This document shows, in pieces, positions 14,760-20,908 of a stretch of 20,908 nt of DNA (position 1 is its first letter; every line of letters starts with the position of its first letter). The notes below the pieces were generated by a model. It had not been told where the DNA came from, ran no database searches, and saw nothing but the letters and a program-made list of their open reading frames with translations. The stretch comes from an uncultured Prevotella sp. (GTDB lineage Bacteria > Bacteroidota > Bacteroidia > Bacteroidales > Bacteroidaceae): positions 1 to 20,908 of the forward strand of contig CAMTJK010000023.1 of the NCBI GenBank assembly GCA_947072805.1, given 5' to 3'. Position numbers and translations under genes: made by a program.

Positions 14760-16037
14760 ATGTCATCTTTATATATATACAACATAGCACGCCTTTGCGG
14801 TGTGATAAATGATGGGAGACAGCGTTTGTCCGGACGTGAAATGGCTGTCATGGAAGCTATTGACGATGCGTATCTTTATGTTAGGGATGGCGTGATAAAA
14901 GATTTCGGGAAAGCTTCGTCAGCTGAAGGACGCCTGCAAAGGGAACTCTGTATACAGGACGGGACTCTTATGGTTGATGCTGCGGGAGGAATGATTCTGC
15001 CGTCATTCTGTGACAGTCATACACATATAGTATATGCGGAAAGCAGGGAGCAAGAGTTTGTAGACAAGATACGTGGATTGAGCTATGCAGAGATAGCGCG
15101 TCGCGGCGGAGGTATACTCAATTCGGCTGACAGATTACACGAACTGTCCGAGGATGAACTATATGACAGGGCGATGGTACGCGTCCGTGAGATTGTCTCA
15201 AAGGGTACGGGTGCTGTAGAAATAAAAAGCGGTTATGGCTTGAATACGGCAGACGAGCTGAAAATACTCAACGTGATAAAGCGCATATCCGACGAAACAC
15301 CGCTTAGAGTGGTGAGCACTTTTCTCGGCGCGCATGCCGTGGGACGTAAATTTGCAGGAAGACAGAGCGATTATGTAGACCTTGTTGTGGAAGAAATGAT
15401 ACCCGAGGTAGGACGCAGGCAACTTGCCGACTACATTGATGTATTTTGCGATGAAGGCTTTTTTACGCCGCAGGAGACGTCGCGCATTCTCGAAGCCGGA
15501 AAGAAATGGGGTATGATACCAAAGATACATGGTCAGGAGCTTGCCGACTCCGGTGGGGTGGAAGTAGCTGTAAGTCACGGCGCATTGTCTGTAGACCATT
15601 TGGAAAGCATGACCGATGCAGATATAGAGATGCTGAAAGGTTGTGATACCATGCCAACGGCGTTGCCTGGCACATCGTTCTTCCTGAATATGCCGTTCGC
15701 ACCAGGAAGAAAAATAATAGACAATGGTTTGCCTTTGGCTATAGCAAGCGACTACAATCCGGGTTCAACACCATCCGGAGACATGAAGTTTGCTGTCTCG
15801 CTTGCTTGTATAAAGATGCGCCTTCTGCCGGAAGAGGCCCTCAATGCGGCGACAATAAATGGCGCGTATGCTATGGGACTGGGCAAAGACTATGGTTCTA
15901 TAACAAGAGGCAAAACAGCAAACTTCTTTATTACTTCACCCATTCCTTCGCTCGATTACATACCATATGCTTATACAACTTCTGTCATTAGAAGTGTATT
16001 CCTGCAGGGAAAGGAAATATGCACGGAAGCATTATAA
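14760..16037 (+). CDS. hutI: Imidazolonepropionase
   Basis: Hydrolyses 4-imidazolone-5-propionate to N-formimino-L-glutamate, linking HutU to FtcD. It belongs to the amidohydrolase superfamily with one metal site. The 425 residues carry the HxH metal motif DSHTHIVYAESREQEF (H87 and H89), the KIHGQELADSGG segment with a further metal/substrate histidine, HGALSVDHLE, and the metal-binding aspartate in ASDYNPGSTPSGDM. These motifs separate it from other amidohydrolases. It starts 4 bases after the hutH stop, so translation is probably coupled. The order ftcD-hutU-hutH-hutI gives a full route from histidine to glutamate in one transcript. Confidence 0.96.
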   Translation: MSSLYIYNIARLCGVINDGRQRLSGREMAVMEAIDDAYLYVRDGVIKDFGKASSAEGRLQRELCIQDGTLMVDAAGGMILPSFCDSHTHIVYAESREQEFVDKIRGLSYAEIARRGGGILNSADRLHELSEDELYDRAMVRVREIVSKGTGAVEIKSGYGLNTADELKILNVIKRISDETPLRVVSTFLGAHAVGRKFAGRQSDYVDLVVEEMIPEVGRRQLADYIDVFCDEGFFTPQETSRILEAGKKWGMIPKIHGQELADSGGVEVAVSHGALSVDHLESMTDADIEMLKGCDTMPTALPGTSFFLNMPFAPGRKIIDNGLPLAIASDYNPGSTPSGDMKFAVSLACIKMRLLPEEALNAATINGAYAMGLGKDYGSITRGKTANFFITSPIPSLDYIPYAYTTSVIRSVFLQGKEICTEAL

Positions 16038-16073
16038 CAACAACAGACAAATATAATTAATGTATATAAGATA

Positions 16074-17252
16074 ATGAAAAGGGAAATTACAATTCGGCTT
16101 GCCGGTATTATTACGCTCTGCTTGCTGTATGTCACTGGTATGGAGGCGCAAAAACGTTCCAATTATGAGTTCTACAAGGAATATCCGGTCTACGTGGATA
16201 TGTTGCAGAAACAATTGACTTATCCGTTGGCATGGGGCAATGGCGACATAAAGGATTTTGACGAGTGGAAGGCTAAGGCACGTGCAAAGGTGTTTGAATG
16301 TATGATGACACCTCCGCCTCCGGCTTCAAATTACGACATGAAGATTCTTGGAGAGGAGCAACGCGACGGATACAAGGCGAGGAAAATAGAATTCAATCTG
16401 TCTGATTTTTATCGCGTGCGTGCATTGATGCTTATTCCCGACGGCAAGGGACCTTTTCCCACTATCAATCTTCTGCATGACCACGGAGGACATCTTTTCA
16501 TAGGAAAAGAAAAGATGATAAGACCCTTTGATGAAGATTCTGTGGTGATAAAAGATGCTGATGAATGGCAACATAAGGTGTATGGAGGTCAGTATATGGG
16601 CGAATATCTTGCTCGCCAGGGGTATCTCATCTTTTCAACAGATGCGCCTATGTGGGGCGATCGCGGAAGGGCGGAAGGTGCAAACCGTGACAAGTACGAC
16701 GTTATAGCCGGCAACATGATGATGTATGGGCGTGATTTGAGCGCATTTATGACCTATGACGATATTGCCGCGACGGAATTCCTTGCCACGTTACCGGAGG
16801 TGGACACGCAGCGCATTGGTTGCGCAGGATGTTCAATGGGTGCTTACAGGGCGTGGATGCTTTCCGCTTTGTCCGATAGGATAAAAGCAGGTGCTGCCGT
16901 TTGCTGGATGGTTACTACAGACGTACAGATGACATGGAAATACGGTCGGAAAGAAAACGGCGGTTTCGCCAATTGCATACCGGCACTCAGGCAATATCTC
17001 GACTATCCACACATCGCCTCGCTGGCTTGTCCGAAACCAATGCTCTTTATAAGCGGCAATCAGGATAAGCTTTTCCCTGTTCCGGGAGTAGAGAAAGCAT
17101 TCGACATCATGCACAATGTGTGGAACAGCAGAAATGCCGCCGACAATCTAAAAACCGAAATACGTGACATGGGACATAAATGCGGACCGGAAGAGCAAGA
17201 AACAGTGGCTCGCTTCTTTGACGAAAAACTGAAGCATGCAACAGTAAGATAA
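16074..17252 (+). CDS. Secreted alpha/beta hydrolase (acetyl-esterase or dienelactone-hydrolase-like)
   Basis: A 392-residue hydrolase with a probable N-terminal signal peptide (about 1-25: a basic start, a hydrophobic LAGIITLCLLYV core and GMEAQ at the likely cleavage site), so it should act in the periplasm or outside the cell. The nucleophile elbow is GCSMG at 252-256 (Ser254). The acid is probably D331 in SGNQDKLFP and the base H368 in DMGHKC. LLHDHGGH (133-140) forms the oxyanion region, and MWGDRGRA (193-200) resembles large bacterial acetylxylan-esterase-like hydrolases. The substrate is unknown. It begins 36 bases after hutI with no visible promoter, so it is probably on the hut transcript, an unexpected place for a carbohydrate-esterase-like enzyme. 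A peptidase-like role cannot be excluded. Confidence 0.8.
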   Translation: MKREITIRLAGIITLCLLYVTGMEAQKRSNYEFYKEYPVYVDMLQKQLTYPLAWGNGDIKDFDEWKAKARAKVFECMMTPPPPASNYDMKILGEEQRDGYKARKIEFNLSDFYRVRALMLIPDGKGPFPTINLLHDHGGHLFIGKEKMIRPFDEDSVVIKDADEWQHKVYGGQYMGEYLARQGYLIFSTDAPMWGDRGRAEGANRDKYDVIAGNMMMYGRDLSAFMTYDDIAATEFLATLPEVDTQRIGCAGCSMGAYRAWMLSALSDRIKAGAAVCWMVTTDVQMTWKYGRKENGGFANCIPALRQYLDYPHIASLACPKPMLFISGNQDKLFPVPGVEKAFDIMHNVWNSRNAADNLKTEIRDMGHKCGPEEQETVARFFDEKLKHATVR

Positions 17253-17269
17253 CTATTAGGCAATGTTGT

Positions 17270-17327
17270 GTGCTTACCTTAAACAAGAGGAACACGCATA
17301 AGGTAACAAAGACAAACAAATAAGCAC
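17270..17327. other. Overlapping alternative stem-loops before the kinase gene
   Basis: TTACCTTA (17274-17281) is the exact complement of TAAGGTAA (17299-17306). GTGCTTA (17270-17276), which overlaps the first arm, is the exact complement of TAAGCAC (17321-17327). The two stems cannot form at once. There is no T-tract after the first, and the second ends 8 bases before the kinase ATG. A regulatory role is only a possibility. Confidence 0.3.
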
Positions 17328-17335
17328 AATTACAG

Positions 17336-18175
17336 ATGATTCTTATAGCAGACAGCGGGAGTACTAAAACCGATTGGGTGTTTGCCGATGGTGGAAATAC
17401 GACGAAGGCAATGTCCACGCAAGGCATCAACCCATTCCATCAGGACAGCGATACCATAAGTAACATTCTCACAGAAGAACTCATGCCCCAGACAGGTGGA
17501 ACAAGACCTGATTCCATCTTCTTCTATGGCAGCGGTTGCCGTGATGAATATGTACCGGTAATAACAGGCTTATTTCGTGGAATCTTCCCGTCGGCAAGAC
17601 AGATAGAAGTGCATGGCGATTTGCTCGGAGCTGCAAGAGCCTTGTGCGGTAGCGACAAAGGTGTTGCCTGCATATTAGGCACAGGGGCAAATTCATGTCT
17701 CTATGACGGAAAGGAAATAGTGAAGAATACACCTCCGCTTGGATATATCCTTGGCGACGAGGGTAGTGGGGCAGTGCTTGGCAGACTGTTCGTCAATGCC
17801 GTATTCAAGAAGCAATTACCGGGAGATATATGTGATTTGTTCCTGGCGGAATATGGTTTGACGCAGGCAGAAATCATACGGCGTGTATATAGAGAGCCAT
17901 TGGCAAACCGTTTTCTGGCATCTTTCTCCCGTTTTATAGCTGCACATCTTGACTTGCCTCCTCTGCGTCAGCTTGTAATCGACAACTTCCGCTCATTCTT
18001 CCGTCTTAACTTGTCTGACTATGATTGCAGAAATCTTGCGGTAGGAGCAGTGGGAAGCATTGCTTATTTTTTCGCGCGGGAACTGAGGGATGCAGCGCAG
18101 CTGGAGGGCTATAGGGTAGGAAAAATTCTCCGCAGCCCCATAGAAGGATTGTTGGATTACCATTCGGCGGTATAA
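17336..18175 (+). CDS. BadF/BadG-type sugar kinase (N-acetylglucosamine-kinase-like)
   Basis: A 279-residue ASKHA-fold ATPase of the BadF/BadG/BcrA family, most like the N-acetylglucosamine-kinase branch. The phosphate-1 motif DSGSTKTDW lies at residues 6-14, the probable catalytic aspartate is D95 in VHGDLLGAARAL, the adenosine/phosphate-2 motif is GTGANSC (115-121), and GYILGDEGSGAVLG (136-149) is the sugar-kinase signature of this branch. The likely reaction is phosphorylation of an amino sugar with ATP in the cytoplasm; the exact sugar is inferred. The gene starts 83 bases after the hydrolase and has no promoter consensus, so it may be the last gene of the hut-led transcript. An IS-derived element starts 3 bases after its stop codon. 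Confidence 0.85.
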   Translation: MILIADSGSTKTDWVFADGGNTTKAMSTQGINPFHQDSDTISNILTEELMPQTGGTRPDSIFFYGSGCRDEYVPVITGLFRGIFPSARQIEVHGDLLGAARALCGSDKGVACILGTGANSCLYDGKEIVKNTPPLGYILGDEGSGAVLGRLFVNAVFKKQLPGDICDLFLAEYGLTQAEIIRRVYREPLANRFLASFSRFIAAHLDLPPLRQLVIDNFRSFFRLNLSDYDCRNLAVGAVGSIAYFFARELRDAAQLEGYRVGKILRSPIEGLLDYHSAV

Positions 18176-18221
18176 TAATTTATTGCTGTCCGCTAAAACT
18201 CTAAAGTGCACAATTTATCAT

Positions 18222-18257
18222 CCCGGAGCCCTCATAAATAGGACTTCGGGGTTTTCT
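18222..18257 (+). terminator. Terminator-like hairpin inside the IS remnant
   Basis: CCCGGAGCCCT (18222-18232) pairs with AGGACTTCGGG (18240-18250) with one mismatch and one G-U pair when read on the plus strand, followed by GTTTTCTTT. It lies 47 bases after the kinase stop and is the first terminator-like structure there, so it may end the hut-hydrolase-kinase transcript. Confidence 0.6.
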
Positions 18258-18275
18258 TTCCCAAAAGTAAGATCC

Positions 18276-18542
18276 CTAATCAAACAGGCTCGGTTCTGGA
18301 GGCGTTTCCTTTGCGTTTTGAACCATCTTTGCCCAATCCCTTTCGGGGTCTTCAAGAAAAGTATAGCAGTTTACATAATACATGAGCATGATTCTTATCA
18401 TTGTTGCCAATCCGGAAAAGCTCCAGGTGCGTTTTATGCGCTTTTGTATGACCATCAGAAGAAGATTGGCTATGAGGGTGACCCAAATTTGTACCTTGAT
18501 GGCATTGGAACTTTCGCCATAGAAGTATCTCAGCGGGAAGTT
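18276..18542 (-). pseudogene. C-terminal remnant of an IS4-type DDE transposase
   Basis: Read on the minus strand, this gives 88 residues and a stop, beginning NFPLRYFYGESSNAIKVQIW, passing through TLIANLLLMVIQKRIKRTWS and SGLATMIRIMLMYYVNCYTF, and ending AKETPPEPSLFD. I recognise this as the end of a Bacteroidales IS4-type transposase, including the helix carrying the conserved YGESSNAIK motif near the catalytic Glu region. A TAA stop sits directly before the first codon, where the terminal repeat begins, and no start codon or catalytic Asp region remains. The open frame on the opposite strand here is a shadow. Confidence 0.85.
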
Positions 18543-18567
18543 TTACCGGACAGCAATAAAAGGAAAA

Positions 18568-18607
18568 GAGGATAGCAACGTAAAATCTACCTCACGTTGC
18601 TGTCCTC
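18568..18607. terminator. Hairpin between the IS remnant and the LRR remnant
   Basis: GAGGATAGCAACGT (18568-18581) pairs with ACGTTGCTGTCCTC (18594-18607), with one U-G pair on the plus strand and a mismatch on the minus strand. On the minus strand a T-rich stretch (CTCTTTTCCTTTTAT) follows, fitting a terminator for the LRR-protein gene. The right arm shares TTGCTGTCC with the terminal repeat of the neighbouring IS remnant. Confidence 0.6.
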
Positions 18608-18630
18608 TCTATTTATCAGAGCTGTTTGGA

Positions 18631-19044
18631 CTATAAGACAATTTTCTTCTGTAGCTTGCCTGCTTTTACTATATACAAGCCGTGGGGAAGTCCGGTAACA
18701 GTGCCACCGACAGCACTGTGTACACACTTGCCATTGGCGTCATACACTTCTACAGCCGTTCCCGCAGGACAGCCATCAACATATATTGCGCCGTCCTTTA
18801 CATATATTTCCGGCGAGGCGTTGATTCCGGCATTGTCTATACCCGAAGTAAATCCGACGATATGATAAAAATCTTTCCATCCATCAGCAGATTTATACAA
18901 ATCAACAGATTCCTTCGGCACCTTCAATGTACATGCCCGCGTATCAACATAGTAAAATACGTTTGAAGAACAGGCTGGTGGTGTTACAGCAAAACTGGTT
19001 ATGTTTTTCAAAGAAGAACAACCATAGTATCTATTATTAGTTAA
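18631..19044 (-). pseudogene. 3' remnant of a BspA-like leucine-rich-repeat surface protein
   Basis: The frame is open from about 19044 to the stop at 18631. It contains the end of a BspA-type repeat (YYGCSSLKNITSFAVTPPAC), then a last-repeat pattern typical of Prevotella BspA-like proteins (NVFYYVDTRACTLKVPKESV and YKSADGWKDFYHIVGF), then a linker, then a C-terminal beta domain (AVEVYDANGKCVHSAVGGTV, GLPHGLYIVKAGKLQKKIVL) that resembles a type A sorting tail of the type IX secretion system. There is no signal peptide and no ATG; the only candidate start is a TTG inside a repeat. The 5' part is gone and the upstream DNA shows no further repeats. A live copy would be a secreted, cell-surface adhesin-like protein. 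Confidence 0.8.
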
Positions 19045-19447
19045 TTATCAGTACTATACGCTCTAAACGGTAGAAAAGTGACCGTATGGATTCTGATTAG
19101 ATACAAAAAGGTGAATATTTAACGTATTTAACTTTCGATTACATCAAGAATCACGGAATAAGGTTTGGGAGGGGGCGCTTTTAACCGACCGCATAATGTG
19201 ATGGATGGAAATTATATGACGAAATTCATAAAGGGGTACGGTTGAAAAGACTCCCTTGAACGTAGGGTGTGATTACATGTTAGACCCTTTGTTCTAAAAA
19301 GCATTTTTATGTAGTTTACGATGCTACGTTTTAGTGTTTTTTTACTTGATAAACGCAGTTTTTTCATTGATTGTGCTGGATTTTGGGATAAAACTATTAT
19401 TTTTGTGGTGTAAAATATGATACCAGTATCAAAAAAAACACTCTAAT
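19045..19447. other. AT-rich intergenic stretch without genes
   Basis: No credible gene, RNA or mobile element is visible. The stretch carries only short imperfect dyads (for example AGGGT at 19264 with ACCCT at 19284) and, at the right end, a -7-like box TATTTTTG (19398-19405) that probably serves the ATPase gene. The sequence next to the LRR remnant (19045-19390) shows no LRR-coding similarity, so the junction of the deletion or insertion is close to 19040. Confidence 0.55.
19398..19405 (+). promoter_or_regulatory. Candidate -7 promoter box of the ATPase gene
   Basis: TATTTTTG fully matches TAnnTTTG and lies 42 bases before the start codon. The nearest -33-like TTG (19371-19373) is 24 bases upstream, a little far, so the promoter is plausible rather than certain. 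Confidence 0.45.
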
Positions 19448-20707
19448 ATGATATTTGAACGTAAGAAATACTTAGATGAACTTATCGCAGGACGTGGAAA
19501 CGGTCTTGTGAAGATTATAACTGGTATCAGACGATGTGGAAAGTCTTTCCTGCTGTTTGATATCTGGCATAACTGGTTGTTGGAACATGGGGTGACTGAT
19601 AGTCACATCATCGAAATACAACTTGACGATTTCCGAAACAGACGGTTGAGGAAGCCTGATGCCTTGCTCGACTATATAGATTCAAAGGTTATGGATGATG
19701 GCAATCCTTATTATATAGTCTTGGACGAAGTACAACTAGTAGAAGAATTTGTTGAGGTTATTCTTAGCTTGACACACATGCGGAATGTAGATGTGTATGT
19801 GTCAGGCTCAAACTCTCGTTTCCTGTCAAGTGATGTTGTGACTGAGTTCCGAGGCAGAGGTGACGAGATACGCATCTGGCCTCTCACCTTTGACGAATAC
19901 TTTAATGGTATTGGTGGCGATATACGCAAAGCTTGGTTGGATTACTATACTTTTGGAGGACTACCACAGGTGGCTTTGCTTGAAACGGAAGAAAAGAAAA
20001 CAGACTATTTGCGTGGTCTGTTTGAAACTACCTATCTGCGTGACGTAATTGAGCGCAACCATCTGCGTAATCCTGAAGGAATGAAGGAATTGGTGCGTGT
20101 AATAGCCTCAGGCATTGGTACGGCAACCAATCCAACGAGAATAGCCAATACCTTTCAATCTGCACAAGGGGTAACCATAAAAAGAGACACTATAAAACAA
20201 TACATTGACTATCTGAAAGACTCTTTCTTGATAGAAGAAGCCTTACGCTATGATGTGAAAGGCAGAAAATATATTGGTACCGAGACGAAATACTACTTCG
20301 CAGACATCGGCATTCGTGCAGCCATTCTCAACTATCGACAGCAAGAAGAAACGCACATTATGGAAAACATTATCTATAATGAGCTTCGCAGCCGTGGATA
20401 TAATGTGGATGTAGGATTGGTAGAGCTTGGTGGCAAGGATGAGAATGGCAAGTTTGTCAGAAAGCAGTTGGAGATTGACTTTGTGGTGAACCGTCCTCCA
20501 TACAGAGTGTATATCCAGTCGGCTTTCCACATGCCTACGCCAGAGAAGGAACAGCAAGAGCGACGCCCTTTATTGTCAATCAATGACCACTTCCGTAAGA
20601 TTGTCATTGTAGGTGATGATATCCACCGCAAGGAAGACGAACTCGGAGTATTGACTGTCGGACTCTTGGATTTCTTGACAGACAAGAACTTGTTGGAGCA
20701 AGGATAA
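19448..20707 (+). CDS. AAA-type ATPase with DUF4143 C-terminal domain
   Basis: A 419-residue predicted ATPase of the AAA_14 plus DUF4143 architecture, abundant in multiple copies in Bacteroidales genomes. The Walker A motif is GIRRCGKS (26-33), Walker B is YYIVLDEVQ (88-96, D93 and E94), and the sensor-like strand VYVSGSNSRFLSS (117-129) follows; EFRGR (133-137) is also conserved in this group. The C-terminal half (from about 200) contains RDVIERNHL, a winged-helix-like stretch (IKRDTIKQYIDYLKDSFLIEEAL), YYFADIGIRAAILN, and a part resembling a degenerate nuclease fold (ENIIYNELRSRGYNVDVG, then QLEIDFVV with an E-x-D arrangement). The cellular role of the family is unclear. No toxin or defence partner lies beside it. 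Confidence 0.88.
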   Translation: MIFERKKYLDELIAGRGNGLVKIITGIRRCGKSFLLFDIWHNWLLEHGVTDSHIIEIQLDDFRNRRLRKPDALLDYIDSKVMDDGNPYYIVLDEVQLVEEFVEVILSLTHMRNVDVYVSGSNSRFLSSDVVTEFRGRGDEIRIWPLTFDEYFNGIGGDIRKAWLDYYTFGGLPQVALLETEEKKTDYLRGLFETTYLRDVIERNHLRNPEGMKELVRVIASGIGTATNPTRIANTFQSAQGVTIKRDTIKQYIDYLKDSFLIEEALRYDVKGRKYIGTETKYYFADIGIRAAILNYRQQEETHIMENIIYNELRSRGYNVDVGLVELGGKDENGKFVRKQLEIDFVVNRPPYRVYIQSAFHMPTPEKEQQERRPLLSINDHFRKIVIVGDDIHRKEDELGVLTVGLLDFLTDKNLLEQG

Positions 20708-20720
20708 TCATTATGTAATT

Positions 20721-20908
20721 ATGCATAGATTCAAGAACTCTTTCCTTGAGTGGCTTGTCTACTCGCTTATATTCTTCTTCCTGTACGATATCATCTGGAT
20801 ATTGGTAGACCTGCCCGACTTCCTACAGTCGATAAGCGGATTGTATCCTGAGCTGCTTGTCGACTTTGCACTCTGCGGTTTGTTCTCGCTTTCGAGTTTG
20901 TATCTCAA
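20721..20908 (+). CDS. N-terminus of a membrane protein, cut by the window end
   Basis: An open frame begins at the ATG at 20721, 13 bases after the ATPase stop, and stays open for 62 codons to the end of the window. It starts MHRFKNSFLEWLVYSLIFFF and has a strong hydrophobic segment at about residues 8-29 and a second at about 45-62 (LLVDFALCGLFSLSSLYL). This fits the N-terminal membrane region of a LytS-type sensor histidine kinase as found in many Prevotella, but no kinase motif is inside the window, so this is a guess. Co-transcription with the ATPase is possible from the spacing. Confidence 0.6.
   Translation, partial: MHRFKNSFLEWLVYSLIFFFLYDIIWILVDLPDFLQSISGLYPELLVDFALCGLFSLSSLYL

Larger units (their letters stand above)
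18179..18560. mobile_element. Internally deleted IS element (MITE-like) with both terminal inverted repeats
   Basis: The left end TTTATTGCTGTCCGCTAAAA, extending to 18200, is matched in reverse at the right end (18539-18560), where the inward reading is TTTATTGCTGTCCGGTAAAA and continues CT; 21 of 22 bases agree. Between them lies only the 3' end of a transposase gene on the minus strand (18276-18542). The right repeat runs directly into transposase codons, so everything from the transposase start to near its C-terminal part is missing. The element is 382 bases long and cannot move by itself, but keeps the ends a related transposase would need. No target-site duplication is evident in the flanks. 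Confidence 0.8.

Noticed and set aside
18183..18575. Plus-strand open frame of 130 codons
   Set aside because: It is the antisense of the transposase remnant and terminal repeats; the minus-strand reading gives recognisable IS4-type sequence, and this frame has no sensible domain.
18160..18580. Target-site duplication flanking the IS remnant
   Set aside because: The bases outside the two terminal repeats (TATAATAA on the left, AGGAAAAG on the right) do not match for any plausible length.

Overview
The window looks like chromosomal DNA from a Bacteroidales bacterium, most likely of the Prevotella group. The reasons are the Bacteroidetes-type -7 promoter boxes (TAnnTTTG) upstream of several genes, the near absence of Shine-Dalgarno sites, the ~670-residue form of urocanate hydratase, a BspA-like leucine-rich-repeat remnant with a C-terminal sorting-type domain, and a Bacteroidales-type IS transposase remnant. 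This is judged from protein and motif recognition, not from a database search.

Layout. (1) 1-3300: a xylose module, xylB-xylA, behind a ~370-base upstream region with inverted repeats that may be operators. (2) 3538-7800, mostly minus strand: the ribosomal operon rpsF-rpsR-rplI, with an unusually long acidic tail on L9; a divergent small membrane protein; a winged-helix-like hypothetical; a small DUF2582-type winged-helix protein with a histone-like tail; and aspS. (3) 8037-9290: a secreted GH105-type glycoside hydrolase with its own promoter and an elaborate terminator. (4) 9476-18175: a complete histidine-degradation operon, ftcD-hutU-hutH-hutI, followed closely by a secreted alpha/beta hydrolase and a BadF-type sugar kinase. 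(5) 18176-19447: a decayed accessory stretch with a 382-base IS-derived, MITE-like element and the 3' end of a BspA-like gene. (6) 19448 to the end: an AAA ATPase of the DUF4143 type, and the start of a membrane protein that runs off the window.

How the genes work together. XylA and XylB convert xylose to xylulose 5-phosphate. HutH, HutU, HutI and the bifunctional FtcD take histidine through urocanate, imidazolonepropionate and formiminoglutamate to glutamate, ammonia and 5,10-methenyl-tetrahydrofolate, so no separate HutG or HutF is needed. The GH105 enzyme and the secreted hydrolase point to use of plant or host glycans. The most notable observations are an internally deleted IS that keeps both terminal repeats and appears to supply the terminator of the hut-kinase transcript, overlapping divergent promoters at rpsF, and the L9 tail. 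I saw no CRISPR array, no tRNA or rRNA gene, no defence island, and no clear undescribed multi-gene system.
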